Part shown: piece by piece, positions 39,656-49,592 of the stretch | Position numbering within the stretch: position 1 is the stretch's first letter | Layout of the letters: each line of letters starts with the position of its first letter | Assembly (NCBI RefSeq): GCF_003344785.1 | Contig: NZ_QPMK01000001.1 | Location: forward strand, 1-60,477 | Reading direction: 5' to 3' | Length of the DNA stretch: 60,477 nucleotides | Origin: Thalassococcus profundi | GTDB taxonomy: Bacteria > Pseudomonadota > Alphaproteobacteria > Rhodobacterales > Rhodobacteraceae | Notes under the pieces: generated by a model | The model's database searches: none | What the model was told of the DNA's origin: nothing | What the model saw: the letters and a program-made list of their open reading frames with translations, nothing else | Position numbers and translations under genes: made by a program

Positions 39656-41254
39656 ATGACATTCGGACGGGTGAACCCGCAATTCCGCCTCGAGGATCAA
39701 GGTATCGAGGGTCTGGGAAATGTCTATTACAACCTGATGGAGCCGGCATTGATCGCCGAGGCGCTGAAGCGCGACGAAGGCACGCTGGGCAAGGGCGGTG
39801 CGTTTTTGGTGTCCACCGGCACCTTTACCGGACGGTCGCCGAAGGACAAGCACATCGTCAAGACCGACAGCGTCGCCGACAACATCTGGTGGGAGAACAA
39901 TGCCGCGATGTCGCCCGAAGGGTTCGACGCGCTCTACGCGGACATGGTCGCCCACATGAAGGGTCGCGACTACTTCGTGCAGGACCTCGTCGGCGGCGCC
40001 GATCCGACCCATGCCATCGACGTGCGGGTGATCTCGGAGCTGGCCTGGCACAACCTCTTCATCCGGCACATGCTGCGCCGTCCCGACCGCGAGGACCTCG
40101 ACGCCTTTACCGCCGACTGGACGATCATCAACTGCCCCAGCTTCAAGGCCGATCCCAAGAAGCACGACTGTCGGTCCGAGACGGTCATCACCATGAACTT
40201 CGACCGTAAGATGATCCTGATCGCCAACACCGAATACGCGGGCGAGAACAAGAAATCCGTCTTTACCCTGCTGAACTACCTGTTGCCGGAAAAGGGCATC
40301 ATGCCGATGCACTGCTCGGCCAACCACGCGGTCGGAAACCCGGTGGACACCGCCGTCTTCTTCGGCCTCTCAGGCACCGGCAAGACCACGCTGTCGGCCG
40401 ACCCGGGACGCGTCCTGATCGGCGACGACGAACATGGCTGGTCGGACCGCGGCACCTTCAACTTCGAAGGCGGCTGCTATGCCAAGACCATCAGCCTGAG
40501 CCGCGAGGCAGAGCCCGAGATCTACGACACCACCACCAAGTTCGGTACGGTGATCGAGAACATGGTCTTCGATCCCGAGACCTTCGAGCTGGATTTCGAG
40601 GATGACAGCCTCACCGCCAACATGCGCTGCGCCTACCCGCTGGAATATATCTCCAACGCGTCCAAGTCGGCGCTCGGCGGGCATCCCAAGAACATCATCA
40701 TGCTGACCTGCGACGCCTTCGGCGTGCTGCCCCCGATCGCGCGGCTGACACCGGCGCAGGCGATGTACCACTTCCTGTCGGGCTTCACCGCCAAGGTGGC
40801 CGGCACCGAACGGGGCGTGACCGAACCGCAGCCGACCTTTTCCACCTGCTTCGGCGCGCCCTTCATGCCGCGCCGGCCAGAAGCCTACGGCAACCTGCTC
40901 AAGGGCAAGATCGCCAAGCACGGCGCCACCTGCTGGCTGGTGAACACCGGCTGGACTGGCGGCGCCTACGGCCAGGGTCAGCGGATGCCGATCAAGGCCA
41001 CCCGCACGCTGCTGACCGCGGCGCTGGACGGCACCCTGGCCGGGGCCGAGTTCCGCAAGGACCCGAACTTCGGCTTCGACGTGCCGGTGACGGTGCCGGG
41101 CGTGCCCGAACTGCTGCTCGACCCGCGCCGGACCTGGGACGACAAGGCGGCCTATGACGCGCAGGCGGAAAAGCTCGTGCAGATGTTCGCCGACAATTTC
41201 GAGCAATATGTGCCCTTCATCGACGACGACGTGAAGGCCGCCGCCATCGGCTGA
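39656..41254 (+). CDS. pckA: Phosphoenolpyruvate carboxykinase (ATP)
   Basis: PckA converts oxaloacetate and ATP to phosphoenolpyruvate and CO2, the first step of gluconeogenesis from organic acids. The 532 residues include the P-loop GLSGTGKT at 237-244, the metal-binding DDEHGW and the adenine-binding [11 protein letters not shown]. The start at 39656 has AGGAG upstream and begins MTFGRVNP; the longer upstream frame is not conserved. A hairpin after the stop may end the transcript. The location next to chvIG and the PTS cluster is conserved in alphaproteobacteria. Confidence 0.97.
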   Translation: MTFGRVNPQFRLEDQGIEGLGNVYYNLMEPALIAEALKRDEGTLGKGGAFLVSTGTFTGRSPKDKHIVKTDSVADNIWWENNAAMSPEGFDALYADMVAHMKGRDYFVQDLVGGADPTHAIDVRVISELAWHNLFIRHMLRRPDREDLDAFTADWTIINCPSFKADPKKHDCRSETVITMNFDRKMILIANTEYAGENKKSVFTLLNYLLPEKGIMPMHCSANHAVGNPVDTAVFFGLSGTGKTTLSADPGRVLIGDDEHGWSDRGTFNFEGGCYAKTISLSREAEPEIYDTTTKFGTVIENMVFDPETFELDFEDDSLTANMRCAYPLEYISNASKSALGGHPKNIIMLTCDAFGVLPPIARLTPAQAMYHFLSGFTAKVAGTERGVTEPQPTFSTCFGAPFMPRRPEAYGNLLKGKIAKHGATCWLVNTGWTGGAYGQGQRMPIKATRTLLTAALDGTLAGAEFRKDPNFGFDVPVTVPGVPELLLDPRRTWDDKAAYDAQAEKLVQMFADNFEQYVPFIDDDVKAAAIG

Positions 41255-41268
41255 GGACCAAAGACCCG

Positions 41269-41298
41269 GGCCGCTGGCGCCGAGGCGTTCCAGCGGCC
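41269..41298 (+). terminator. Hairpin downstream of pckA
   Basis: GGCCGCTGG (41269-41277) and CCAGCGGCC (41290-41298) form a 9-base stem with a 12-base loop, 14 bases after the stop. There is no T-run, so it may be a weak terminator or a 3' stabiliser. Confidence 0.5.
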
Positions 41299-41485
41299 AC
41301 CGATCCCCGCCCGGCCAAGCGGGAGACATTGCGCTGCGCGCACGGGTCCAAGATGCGTCAACTCTCCCGCGTTGGCCGCGAATGTCCCGGTTTCTCGCTT
41401 TGACAGCGGCGCCGCACCGGCGCAACGCCGCCTTCGCCTGTCATGACCCGTTGAAAACCGCCCCCGCCCGGCGCATCATGGTGTC

Positions 41486-42019
41486 ATGATCCGCACCCTC
41501 GCCCTCGTCTGCTGCCTCGCCGCCCTCCCCGCTTCGGCCGATCCCGGCACCGCGCGCTTCAGCGACAAGCTCCTGTCGCTGACCCAGGGCGTGTTCTGCG
41601 AGGTCGAATCCAGCGAATCCGTCGAGGCCCCCGGAACTGTCGCCGGCCGCATCGAGCTTTACGACGAGGTGCCGGAATTCCAGTGGCTGAGCACGCGGGT
41701 GCCGGCGGTGCTCGGTCTCAGCTTCGGCATCAAGACGCAGACCGACGGGCGGCTGCTGCAGGGGGTGGTCATCACGCTCACGCATCCGCCCTTCAAGGAC
41801 AGCGGCGCCACCGAACAACGCTATGTCACCAGCATGGGCGGCACGGGCGTCTCGATCAACGCCTATACCTTCGACCTGCCCGAAGAGATGGTCCAGGGCA
41901 CCTGGACCTTCACCGCAACGCAGGGCGGGCGGGAGATCTACAAGGCCAGTTTCGACGTGGTCTCGCCGCTGCAGGAACCCGAAATCGCCGGCTCCTGCGG
42001 TTTCGCGGCCATCTCCTGA
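41486..42019 (+). CDS. DUF3859 domain-containing secreted protein
   Basis: The 177-residue product has a short signal peptide (cleavage likely after ASA, residue 18) and a beta-rich body with VPAVLGLSFGIKTQ, VVITLTHPPFKDSG and GTWTFTATQGGREIYKASFDV, which fits the DUF3859 family. The single domain resembles an immunoglobulin-like sandwich. Two cysteines, one near residue 38 and one near the end, could pair. The role is unknown. It converges with the TauE/SafE gene over a short hairpin. Confidence 0.75.
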   Translation: MIRTLALVCCLAALPASADPGTARFSDKLLSLTQGVFCEVESSESVEAPGTVAGRIELYDEVPEFQWLSTRVPAVLGLSFGIKTQTDGRLLQGVVITLTHPPFKDSGATEQRYVTSMGGTGVSINAYTFDLPEEMVQGTWTFTATQGGREIYKASFDVVSPLQEPEIAGSCGFAAIS

Positions 42020-42021
42020 AC

Positions 42022-42045
42022 CGTAGGGTGGGTTTGCAACCCACC
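42022..42045. terminator. Palindromic GGGTGGGTT hairpin between convergent genes
   Basis: GGTGGGTT (42027-42034) and AACCCACC (42038-42045) form a perfect 8-base stem with loop TGC. The CGTAGGGTGGGTT form is a widely dispersed repeat in proteobacteria. It lies 3 bases after the DUF3859 stop and 6 bases from the TauE stop, so it can act in both directions. Confidence 0.6.
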
Positions 42046-42051
42046 GGCCCG

Positions 42052-42822
42052 TCAGCCGAAGAAAGCCCGTCGCAGCAGGTTCAGCCCGGCGATCAGCAGC
42101 ACCGCCAGCGTCGCCTTGCGGAACAACGTCTGGTCGATCCGGTCCTGGATGCGCCCGCCGATCCACATGCCCACCACCGCCGATGGAATAAGCGTCGCCG
42201 AGAACACCGCCGTGCGCGCGTCGAGCACGCCCGATCCCACATGCGCCGCCGTCAGCGCCACCGCACCCAGCCCGTAGATCACGCCCTGGATGCGCATCTG
42301 TTCGCGCTTTTCCGTGCCGAGCGCGGTGAGATAGGCCACCACCGGCGGTCCCCAGACGCCCGAAAGGCCGCCGATGAAGCCCGCGAAGGCGCCGATGCCA
42401 AGCTCCAGCCTGACGCTCGGTCCGCCCGGCAGCTCGCCCTTCCAGCCCAGCAGCTGTGCACAGGCAAAGGCCGCCACCGGCCCGCCGATCAGCGCCAGCA
42501 TCACGGCGACCGGCAGCACAGTGACCAGCTGCGCCGAAATCAGCAGCATCACCAATCCGACGCCTAGGAACAGGCGGAAGCGATACATCGACCCCAGCGC
42601 CGCGCCCGCCCCCTGGCGCAGTGCCTGCATGCCGTTGGTGACAAGCGTCGGCAGGATCAGGCCGGCCAGGGCCAGTTCCGGCGCGATGACCGAGCCCATG
42701 CCCGAGATCATGATCATCGGCATGGCAAAGCCCACCACGCCCTTGACGATGCCCGCCAGCAGGGCAATTCCAAGACATAAGGCGAATGCCGGGGCCGGTA
42801 CGAGGTCGAAAAGCGTCTCCAT
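42052..42822 (-). CDS. Sulfite exporter TauE/SafE family permease
   Basis: The 256-residue membrane protein has about seven or eight hydrophobic helices and the two repeats that mark the TauE/SafE (4-toluene sulfonate uptake permease-like) family, with LLAGIVKGVVGFAMPM in the first half and GFIGGLSGVWGPPVVAYL in the second. Members export sulfite, sulfoacetate or other organosulfur anions, but the substrate here is unknown. The start at 42822 was chosen because the longer frame upstream is not membrane-like. It is divergent from mcd with 146 bases between. Confidence 0.85.
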   Translation of the reverse strand: METLFDLVPAPAFALCLGIALLAGIVKGVVGFAMPMIMISGMGSVIAPELALAGLILPTLVTNGMQALRQGAGAALGSMYRFRLFLGVGLVMLLISAQLVTVLPVAVMLALIGGPVAAFACAQLLGWKGELPGGPSVRLELGIGAFAGFIGGLSGVWGPPVVAYLTALGTEKREQMRIQGVIYGLGAVALTAAHVGSGVLDARTAVFSATLIPSAVVGMWIGGRIQDRIDQTLFRKATLAVLLIAGLNLLRRAFFG

Positions 42823-42968
42823 CCCGGTCTCATAGCAAAGCCCCGCTGCGCCCACCGCAAAATTCGACCGCGCAAGAATTGAACAATTGGACGCAGACTG
42901 GGGTATTTTTGTTGCGCTGCACCTGCAAAGTAGGTATGCGGGGCGGAACATTGGAAAGGACGTGACTC

Positions 42969-44657
42969 ATGGCCCACGACGGACAAGACCTGACCCTGGA
43001 ACAGCCTGTGCTGCTGCCCGACCTCCTGACCCTGACCAAGGCCGCCGTCGCCCCGGTGGACACGGTCTACGACACCGCCCGCAGCGCGCTGCGCGACAAG
43101 GTCACCGAGAACGGCCGCGTCTCCGGCGCCCTGATCGAAGCGCACCAGACCGCGGCGCACGGGCTGGCGTGGCTCGCCACCTACCGCGAATCGCTTCGGC
43201 AGATGCAGAACTGGGCCGAGAAACTGGTCGAAGAGGGCAAGTTCGGCGAGGTCGAACAGCTGATCCTCCAGATCGCCTTCGGCGAATACCTGGGCCAGAT
43301 CGTCGGCGGCATCCCGATGAGCCAGGGCGAGATCATCCGCCTGCGCGACCTTGGCCTCGGCTCCGACGCGGTGATGACCCTGTGCACCGGCGATGTCACC
43401 ACCCTGATGACACGCGGCAACACCCAGGCCGCCCGCGAACGGCTGGTGACGCTCATGCAGGAGCGCAATGCCGATGTGACCGTGGGCGCCACCGGGCTCG
43501 ACGACGAGCTCGAGATGATCCGCGACCAGTTCCGCCGCTTTTCGGTCGAAAAGGTCCTGCCGCATGCCCACGACTGGCACCTCAAGGACGAGCTCATCCC
43601 GATGGAGATCATCGAGGAACTGGCCGAGATGGGCGTCTTCGGCCTGACCATCCCCGAGGAATACGGCGGCTTCGGCCTGTCCAAGGCGTCGATGTGCGTG
43701 GTCTCCGAGGAACTGTCGCGCGGCTATATCGGCGTGGGCTCCCTCGGCACCCGGTCCGAGATCGCGGCGGAACTGATCATCGCCGGCGGCACCGAGGAGC
43801 AGAAACAGAAATGGCTGCCGCAGCTCGCCAGCGCCGAGACCCTGCCGACGGCGGTCTTCACCGAACCCAACACCGGTTCCGACCTCGGCAGCCTGCGCAC
43901 CCGCGCGGTCAAGGACGAGAGCGACGACTACAAGATCACCGGCAACAAGACCTGGATCACCCACGCCGCGCGCACCCATGTGATGACCCTGCTGGCGCGC
44001 ACCGATCCCGACACGACCGATTACAAGGGCCTGTCGATGTTTCTGGCGGAAAAGACCCCCGGCACCGACGACGCGCCCTTCCCCACCGAGGGCATGACCG
44101 GCGGCGAGATCGAGGTTCTGGGCTACCGCGGCATGAAGGAATACGAGCTTGGCTTCGACGGCTTCCACGTAAAGGGCGAGAATCTGCTGGGCGGCGAAGA
44201 GGGCAAGGGCTTCAAGCAGCTGATGGAGACGTTTGAGTCGGCCCGCATCCAGACTGCCGCCCGCGCCATCGGCGTGGCGCAATCGGCGCTCGACGTGTCG
44301 ATGCAATACGCCCAGGACCGCAAGCAGTTCGGCAAATCGCTGATCGCCTTCCCGCGCGTGTCGGGTAAACTCGCCATGATGGCGGTCGAGATCATGGTGG
44401 CCCGCCAGCTGACCTATTACTCGGCCTTCGAGAAGGACGAAGGCCACCGCTGCGACATCGAGGCCGGGATGGCCAAGCTGCTCGGCGCGCGGGTCGCCTG
44501 GGCGGCGGCCGACAACGGCCTGCAGATCCACGGTGGCAATGGCTTCGCGCTTGAGTATAGCATCAGCCGAATCCTCTGCGACGCCCGGATCCTCAACATC
44601 TTCGAGGGCGCCGCAGAGATCCAGGCGCAGGTGATCGCCCGTCGCCTGCTGGGCTAG
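42969..44657 (+). CDS. mcd: (2S)-methylsuccinyl-CoA dehydrogenase
   Basis: Mcd oxidises methylsuccinyl-CoA to mesaconyl-CoA in the ethylmalonyl-CoA pathway for acetyl-CoA assimilation, passing electrons to ETF. The 562-residue length, with an N-terminal extension of about 170 residues before the acyl-CoA dehydrogenase fold, is characteristic. The core shows FTEPNTGSDLGSL, GNKTWITHAA, YAQDRKQFGKSL and LQIHGGNGFALEYSISRIL. A related acyl-CoA dehydrogenase with a similar extension is the main alternative. The start has AAAGGA upstream. Ccr and Ecm genes are not in the window. Confidence 0.87.
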   Translation: MAHDGQDLTLEQPVLLPDLLTLTKAAVAPVDTVYDTARSALRDKVTENGRVSGALIEAHQTAAHGLAWLATYRESLRQMQNWAEKLVEEGKFGEVEQLILQIAFGEYLGQIVGGIPMSQGEIIRLRDLGLGSDAVMTLCTGDVTTLMTRGNTQAARERLVTLMQERNADVTVGATGLDDELEMIRDQFRRFSVEKVLPHAHDWHLKDELIPMEIIEELAEMGVFGLTIPEEYGGFGLSKASMCVVSEELSRGYIGVGSLGTRSEIAAELIIAGGTEEQKQKWLPQLASAETLPTAVFTEPNTGSDLGSLRTRAVKDESDDYKITGNKTWITHAARTHVMTLLARTDPDTTDYKGLSMFLAEKTPGTDDAPFPTEGMTGGEIEVLGYRGMKEYELGFDGFHVKGENLLGGEEGKGFKQLMETFESARIQTAARAIGVAQSALDVSMQYAQDRKQFGKSLIAFPRVSGKLAMMAVEIMVARQLTYYSAFEKDEGHRCDIEAGMAKLLGARVAWAAADNGLQIHGGNGFALEYSISRILCDARILNIFEGAAEIQAQVIARRLLG

Positions 44658-44676
44658 ACAAGACGGAAGAGGTTCC

Positions 44677-45144
44677 ATGATCCGACGTACCCTGACCACC
44701 GCCGCGCTCTGCGCGCTGCCCGCCATCGCGCAGGCCGCCGACATCGACGCGATGCTGGAGCGGCTGGAGATCGCGAGCGAAGCCGCGGCAGAAGAGCTCA
44801 CGGATTTCTATCGCGAGCGCCTGCCGGAATATGAAGACAAGATCCCGGACCTGAGCTGGGGCGAGCCGATGCGCGAGGCCAACCGCTGCATCCTGCGCAA
44901 TATCGAGGCCGCGGGCGGCGATGCGGCGGTGACCGAATACGTCGAGGCCAACGAAACCTGGGCGGAATACGAGATCACCACCCTGCGCGACATCGGAGAA
45001 GAGATGCCGCCGGTGCTGCTGTCGGAACTCGTGGCCCAGCTGGGCCAGAGCTGCGGCGCCAGCGCCATCACCGTAAAAAAGATCGAATCCTCGGGCTTCG
45101 GCGAAGTGATGCGCCAGCCCGACATGGCCGAACGGCTGATGTAG
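44677..45144 (+). CDS. Secreted hypothetical protein next to mcd
   Basis: The 155-residue product has a signal peptide (cleavage likely after AQA, residue 20) and a helical mature part containing YEDKIPDLSWGEPMREANRCI and LVAQLGQSCGASAITVKKI, with two cysteines, Cys71 and Cys128 region, that could form a disulfide. No family is recognised. It follows mcd by 19 bases, so co-transcription is likely; a role in the ethylmalonyl-CoA pathway would be odd for a periplasmic protein. A strong terminator follows at 45183. Confidence 0.72.
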   Translation: MIRRTLTTAALCALPAIAQAADIDAMLERLEIASEAAAEELTDFYRERLPEYEDKIPDLSWGEPMREANRCILRNIEAAGGDAAVTEYVEANETWAEYEITTLRDIGEEMPPVLLSELVAQLGQSCGASAITVKKIESSGFGEVMRQPDMAERLM

Positions 45145-45182
45145 CGATCGCGCTTCCGCCCTCGCGGGCGTCCTTGCAAACC

Positions 45183-45213
45183 AAAGCCCCGCCGGCACTG
45201 CCGACGGGGCTTT
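45183..45213 (+). terminator. Strong Rho-independent terminator after the mcd operon
   Basis: AAAGCCCCG (45183-45191) pairs with CGGGGCTTT (45205-45213) over a 13-base loop that can itself pair (GCC/GGC), with TTTTT at the 3' end (45211-45215). It is 38 bases after the last plus-strand stop. Confidence 0.85.
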
Positions 45214-45240
45214 TTCAGATCAGGGCCAAAGCGCGCGCCC

Positions 45241-45311
45241 CTTCTTCGGTTTTCAATAACCCTCGGAGAGCACGAGAGGCAGAGCCTCTCGTATCGCGCG
45301 GCACGCGCGAT
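45241..45311 (+). repeat. Dispersed double-hairpin repeat, copy 5 (type B)
   Basis: The leader CTTCTTCGGTTTTCAATAAC is followed by hairpin 1, ACGAGAGGC/GCCTCTCGT (45272-45292, loop AGA), and hairpin 2, ATCGCGCG/CGCGCGAT (45293-45311, loop GCA). It abuts the stop of the minus-strand GcvT-family gene (45315) at a distance of three bases. Confidence 0.88.
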
Positions 45312-45314
45312 TCC

Positions 45315-47816
45315 TCACCCATCCACCCGGATCACGGCATTCGACGGATCGTAGGGGCTGTCCTCGGTCACCTCGGCGTCCCAGAGCTTGTCGAACATCT
45401 TGACCTTCAGCTTCGTGCCCGGCACCGCCAGTTCGGGTTTCACATAGCCCATGCCGATGCTCTTGCCGAAGGCCACCGAATAGCCGCCAGAGGTCAGGCG
45501 TCCGACGCGCGTGCCGTCCTCGGCATACAGCGCCTCGCGGCCCCAGGGGTCGGCGTCGTCCGGCCCGGCGATCAGCAGCGTGCAGCACTTGCTGCGGATG
45601 CCCTTGGCTTCCATCGCGGCCTTGCCCTGGAAGTCCTTTCCCAGGTCCACGAAGCGCGGCAGATCGGCCTCGAGCGGCGTGGCGTCGCGGCCCAACTCGT
45701 TGCCGAAGGCGCGGTAGCTCTTTTCCTGCCGCAGCCAGTTCTGCGCCCGTGCGCCGACCAGCTTCATCCCGTGGGCCTCGCCCGCCTTTTCCAGCAGGTC
45801 GAAGAGGTAGTTCTGCATCTCGATCGGGTGATGCAGCTCCCAGCCCAGCTCGCCGGTATAGGCGACGCGGATGGCCCGGACCGGGCACATGCCCAGCTCG
45901 ATCTCGCGGCACGACAGCCACGGGAAACGCTTGTTCGACAGGGCGGTCGCCGGATCGGCGTCCTTGATGACCGCGTTCAGCACGTCGCGGGATTTCGGCC
46001 CGGCGATGGCGAAGACGCCCCATTGCGTGGTGACGTTCTGTATCTCGATATAGCCGAACTCGCCCGCCTTGTCGGCGGCGCATTTGCGCAGGAAATCGGC
46101 GTCGTAATCGGTCCAGGCACCGGCAGAGACGAGGTAGTACTCGTCCTCGGCCAGACGCACGATGGTGTATTCGGTGCGCGTGGTGCCCTGCGCAGTCAGC
46201 GCGTAGGTCAGGTTGATGCGGCCCACCTTGGGCAGCTTGTTGCAGGTGAACCAGTCGAGGAACTGTGTCGCACCCGGCCCCTTGACCACGTGCTTGGTGA
46301 AGGCCGAGGCGTCGATCAGGCCCGCGGCCTCGCGGATCGCCTTGGCCTCGTCCACGGCATATTGCCACCAGCCGCCGCGGCGGAAGCTGCGGGCGTCGTG
46401 GTCGAAATTCTCGTCCGCATCCAGCGGGCCGAAGTAGTTGGGACGTTCCCAGCCGTTGACATGGCCGAACTGGGCGCCGCGGGCCTTCTGGCGCTCGTAG
46501 GCCGGAACGGTGCGCAGCGGACGGCAGGCGGGGCGTTCTTCGTCCGGGTGGTGCAGGACGTAAACGTGGTCGTAGGCTTCCTCGTTCTTGCGCGCGGCGT
46601 ATTCCGTGGTCATCCAGGAGCCGTAGCGCTTGGGATCGAGCGACGCCATGTCGATCTCGGCCTCGCCGTCGACCATCATCTGGGCCAGGTAATGCCCGGT
46701 GCCGCCGGCCGCGGTGATGCCGAACGAAAAGCCCTCGGCCAGCCACATGTTGCGCAGGCCCGGGGCCGGACCCACCAGCGGGTTGCCGTCCGGCGTATAG
46801 CAGATCGGGCCGTTGAAATCGTCCTTGAGACCCACGGTTTCCGCGGAGGGAATGCGGTGGATCATGCTCATGTATTCCTCTTCGATCCGCTCCAGATCGA
46901 GCGGGAAGAGGTCGGCGCGGAAGCTGTCGGGCACGCCGTATTCGAAACGTGCCGGCGCATTGCGCTCATAGGGGCCGAGGATCCAGCCGCCGCGTTCCTC
47001 GCGGACGTACCACTTGGCGTCCGCGTCGCGCAGCACCGGGTGCTGGTCGTGGGTCTTGCGGTACTCGACCAGCGCCGGGTCCGGTTCGGTGACGATGAAC
47101 TGGTGCTCGACCGGGATGGCGGGGATCTTGATGCCCAGCAGCTTGGCCGTGCGTTGCGCGTGGTTGCCGGTGGCGGTGACCACATGCTCGGCGTGGATCA
47201 CGCTCTTTTCGTCCGACGGCACGAGGTTGCCGCCCTTTTCGACCATCTTGGTGATGCCCACGTCCCAGTGGTCGCCCGTCCAGGTGTAGCTGTCCACCTG
47301 CCACTTGCGCTCGATCATCACGCCGCGCTGCCGCGCCCCCTTGGCCATCGCCATGGTGACGTCCGCCGGATTGATGTAGCCGTCGGTCGGGTGGAAGATC
47401 GCGCCTTTGAGGTCGCTGGTGTTGACCAGGGGCCAGCGCTCCTTGACCTGGGCCGGGGTCATCCATTCGAACGGCACCCCGCAGGTTTCCGCGGTGGTGG
47501 CATAAACCATGTATTCGTCCATGCGGGCATCGGTCTGCGCCATGCGCAGGTTGCCGACCACATAGAACCCGGCATTGAGCCCGGTCTCTTCCTCGAGCGT
47601 CTTGTAGAACTTGATCGAGTAGTCGTGGATGTGGGTCGTGGCGAAGGACATGTTGAAATAGGGCAGCAGTCCCGCCGCGTGCCAGGTGGAGCCGGAGGTC
47701 AGCTCGTCGCGTTCCAGCAGCATGACGTCATCCCAGCCCGCACGGGCCAGGTGATAGGCGATGGAGGTGCCGACGGCGCCGCCGCCGACAACGAGAGCTT
47801 TGACGTGGGTTTTCAT
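45315..47816 (-). CDS. GcvT-family FAD-dependent oxidoreductase (dimethylglycine/sarcosine dehydrogenase type)
   Basis: The 833-residue protein fuses an FAD oxidoreductase (GGGAVG near residues 11-16, His46 in WHAAGLL, the usual covalent-flavin position) with a GcvT folate-binding domain (about 430-700) and a GcvT C-terminal barrel (about 720-825). Such enzymes demethylate N-methyl compounds and pass the carbon to tetrahydrofolate. Dimethylglycine, sarcosine or a related methylamine are candidates; I cannot choose. The start at 47816 has GGAG upstream. An inverted repeat at 47879-47899 may be its operator. Confidence 0.87.
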   Translation of the reverse strand: MKTHVKALVVGGGAVGTSIAYHLARAGWDDVMLLERDELTSGSTWHAAGLLPYFNMSFATTHIHDYSIKFYKTLEEETGLNAGFYVVGNLRMAQTDARMDEYMVYATTAETCGVPFEWMTPAQVKERWPLVNTSDLKGAIFHPTDGYINPADVTMAMAKGARQRGVMIERKWQVDSYTWTGDHWDVGITKMVEKGGNLVPSDEKSVIHAEHVVTATGNHAQRTAKLLGIKIPAIPVEHQFIVTEPDPALVEYRKTHDQHPVLRDADAKWYVREERGGWILGPYERNAPARFEYGVPDSFRADLFPLDLERIEEEYMSMIHRIPSAETVGLKDDFNGPICYTPDGNPLVGPAPGLRNMWLAEGFSFGITAAGGTGHYLAQMMVDGEAEIDMASLDPKRYGSWMTTEYAARKNEEAYDHVYVLHHPDEERPACRPLRTVPAYERQKARGAQFGHVNGWERPNYFGPLDADENFDHDARSFRRGGWWQYAVDEAKAIREAAGLIDASAFTKHVVKGPGATQFLDWFTCNKLPKVGRINLTYALTAQGTTRTEYTIVRLAEDEYYLVSAGAWTDYDADFLRKCAADKAGEFGYIEIQNVTTQWGVFAIAGPKSRDVLNAVIKDADPATALSNKRFPWLSCREIELGMCPVRAIRVAYTGELGWELHHPIEMQNYLFDLLEKAGEAHGMKLVGARAQNWLRQEKSYRAFGNELGRDATPLEADLPRFVDLGKDFQGKAAMEAKGIRSKCCTLLIAGPDDADPWGREALYAEDGTRVGRLTSGGYSVAFGKSIGMGYVKPELAVPGTKLKVKMFDKLWDAEVTEDSPYDPSNAVIRVDG

Positions 47817-47878
47817 GGGGCGCGACTCCGTTGCGATTTGCCCGTGCATACCCGGTTGCAAACCCCGCCGCGAAACTG

Positions 47879-47899
47879 TCCCGACACGTCATGTCGGGA
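47879..47899. promoter_or_regulatory. Inverted repeat upstream of the GcvT-family gene
   Basis: TCCCGACA (47879-47886) and TGTCGGGA (47892-47899) are perfect 8-base arms separated by 5 bases, 63 bases from the start at 47816. The symmetry suits a dimeric regulator; none can be named. Confidence 0.35.
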
Positions 47900-48430
47900 A
47901 AACGACGCGCCCCGAGAATTTCGGACGAGTCAGCGCGGCGCGATCAGGACGTCGGGCGCGGCGACATTCACAGCCGACAAAGCCCGCGCCACGTCGCTGC
48001 GGGGGCGTGTTCGAGATGGCAGGGGCCGACACGGTGCCGCGGCCGGCTGTCCGGCCGAAGAGGTGCTGCGGCATGCGCCGGTCTGGGCGTCCAGGTACGG
48101 GTTCGACAGACGACAGCGCGCTTGCGGTCGAACTCCGGCCGCTCCGGCCGCCGGATCGACGCAACAGGCTTCGGCCTCCCCACCCTCAGGCCGCGTGTCG
48201 CGCTTTGCGATACGGTCGGTTCCGACGGAAACCGACACATGGACCACACCGGAAAACCGCCATCAATGGGCCGGCGCGCCCGGTCGAAGGGCTGCGCGGC
48301 AGCGCAGACTCCAACGCCGCTGCACAGGTTTGCGGCATGGTCCGCGCCCGGATCTGCATCATCCTTCAGCGCCGGAACGGTCGGCGAAAACGGTCCAGCG
48401 GTTTCATGCTGATCGCCGCAAGACATACCC

Positions 48431-48458
48431 TTTCACTACAGTCAATCCATGCCTATAA
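48431..48458 (+). promoter_or_regulatory. Candidate promoter of mreB
   Basis: TTTCAC and CTATAA lie 16 bases apart, about 58 bases before the mreB start. The -10 is good, the -35 weak. Confidence 0.35.
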
Positions 48459-49562
<1,104 letters not shown>

Positions 49563-49592
49563 TCCGCGCACCTTTGATGTAAAGGGGCTCAA

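Noticed and set aside
42879-42935. Possible operator or promoter before mcd (TTGAAC, TATTTT, and TTGC/TGCAAAG half-sites)
   Set aside because: Spacing between the hexamers is about 19 and the half-sites do not form a convincing known motif for acyl-CoA-responsive regulators.
47831-48426. Reading frames of about 150-190 codons on both strands in the gap before mreB
   Set aside because: No ribosome sites, irregular composition and no motifs; kept as an unexplained gap and not called as genes.
45174-48458. Plus-strand open frame of 1094 codons opposite the GcvT-family gene
   Set aside because: Antisense shadow of a well supported gene, with no domain and composition typical of third-position GC bias.
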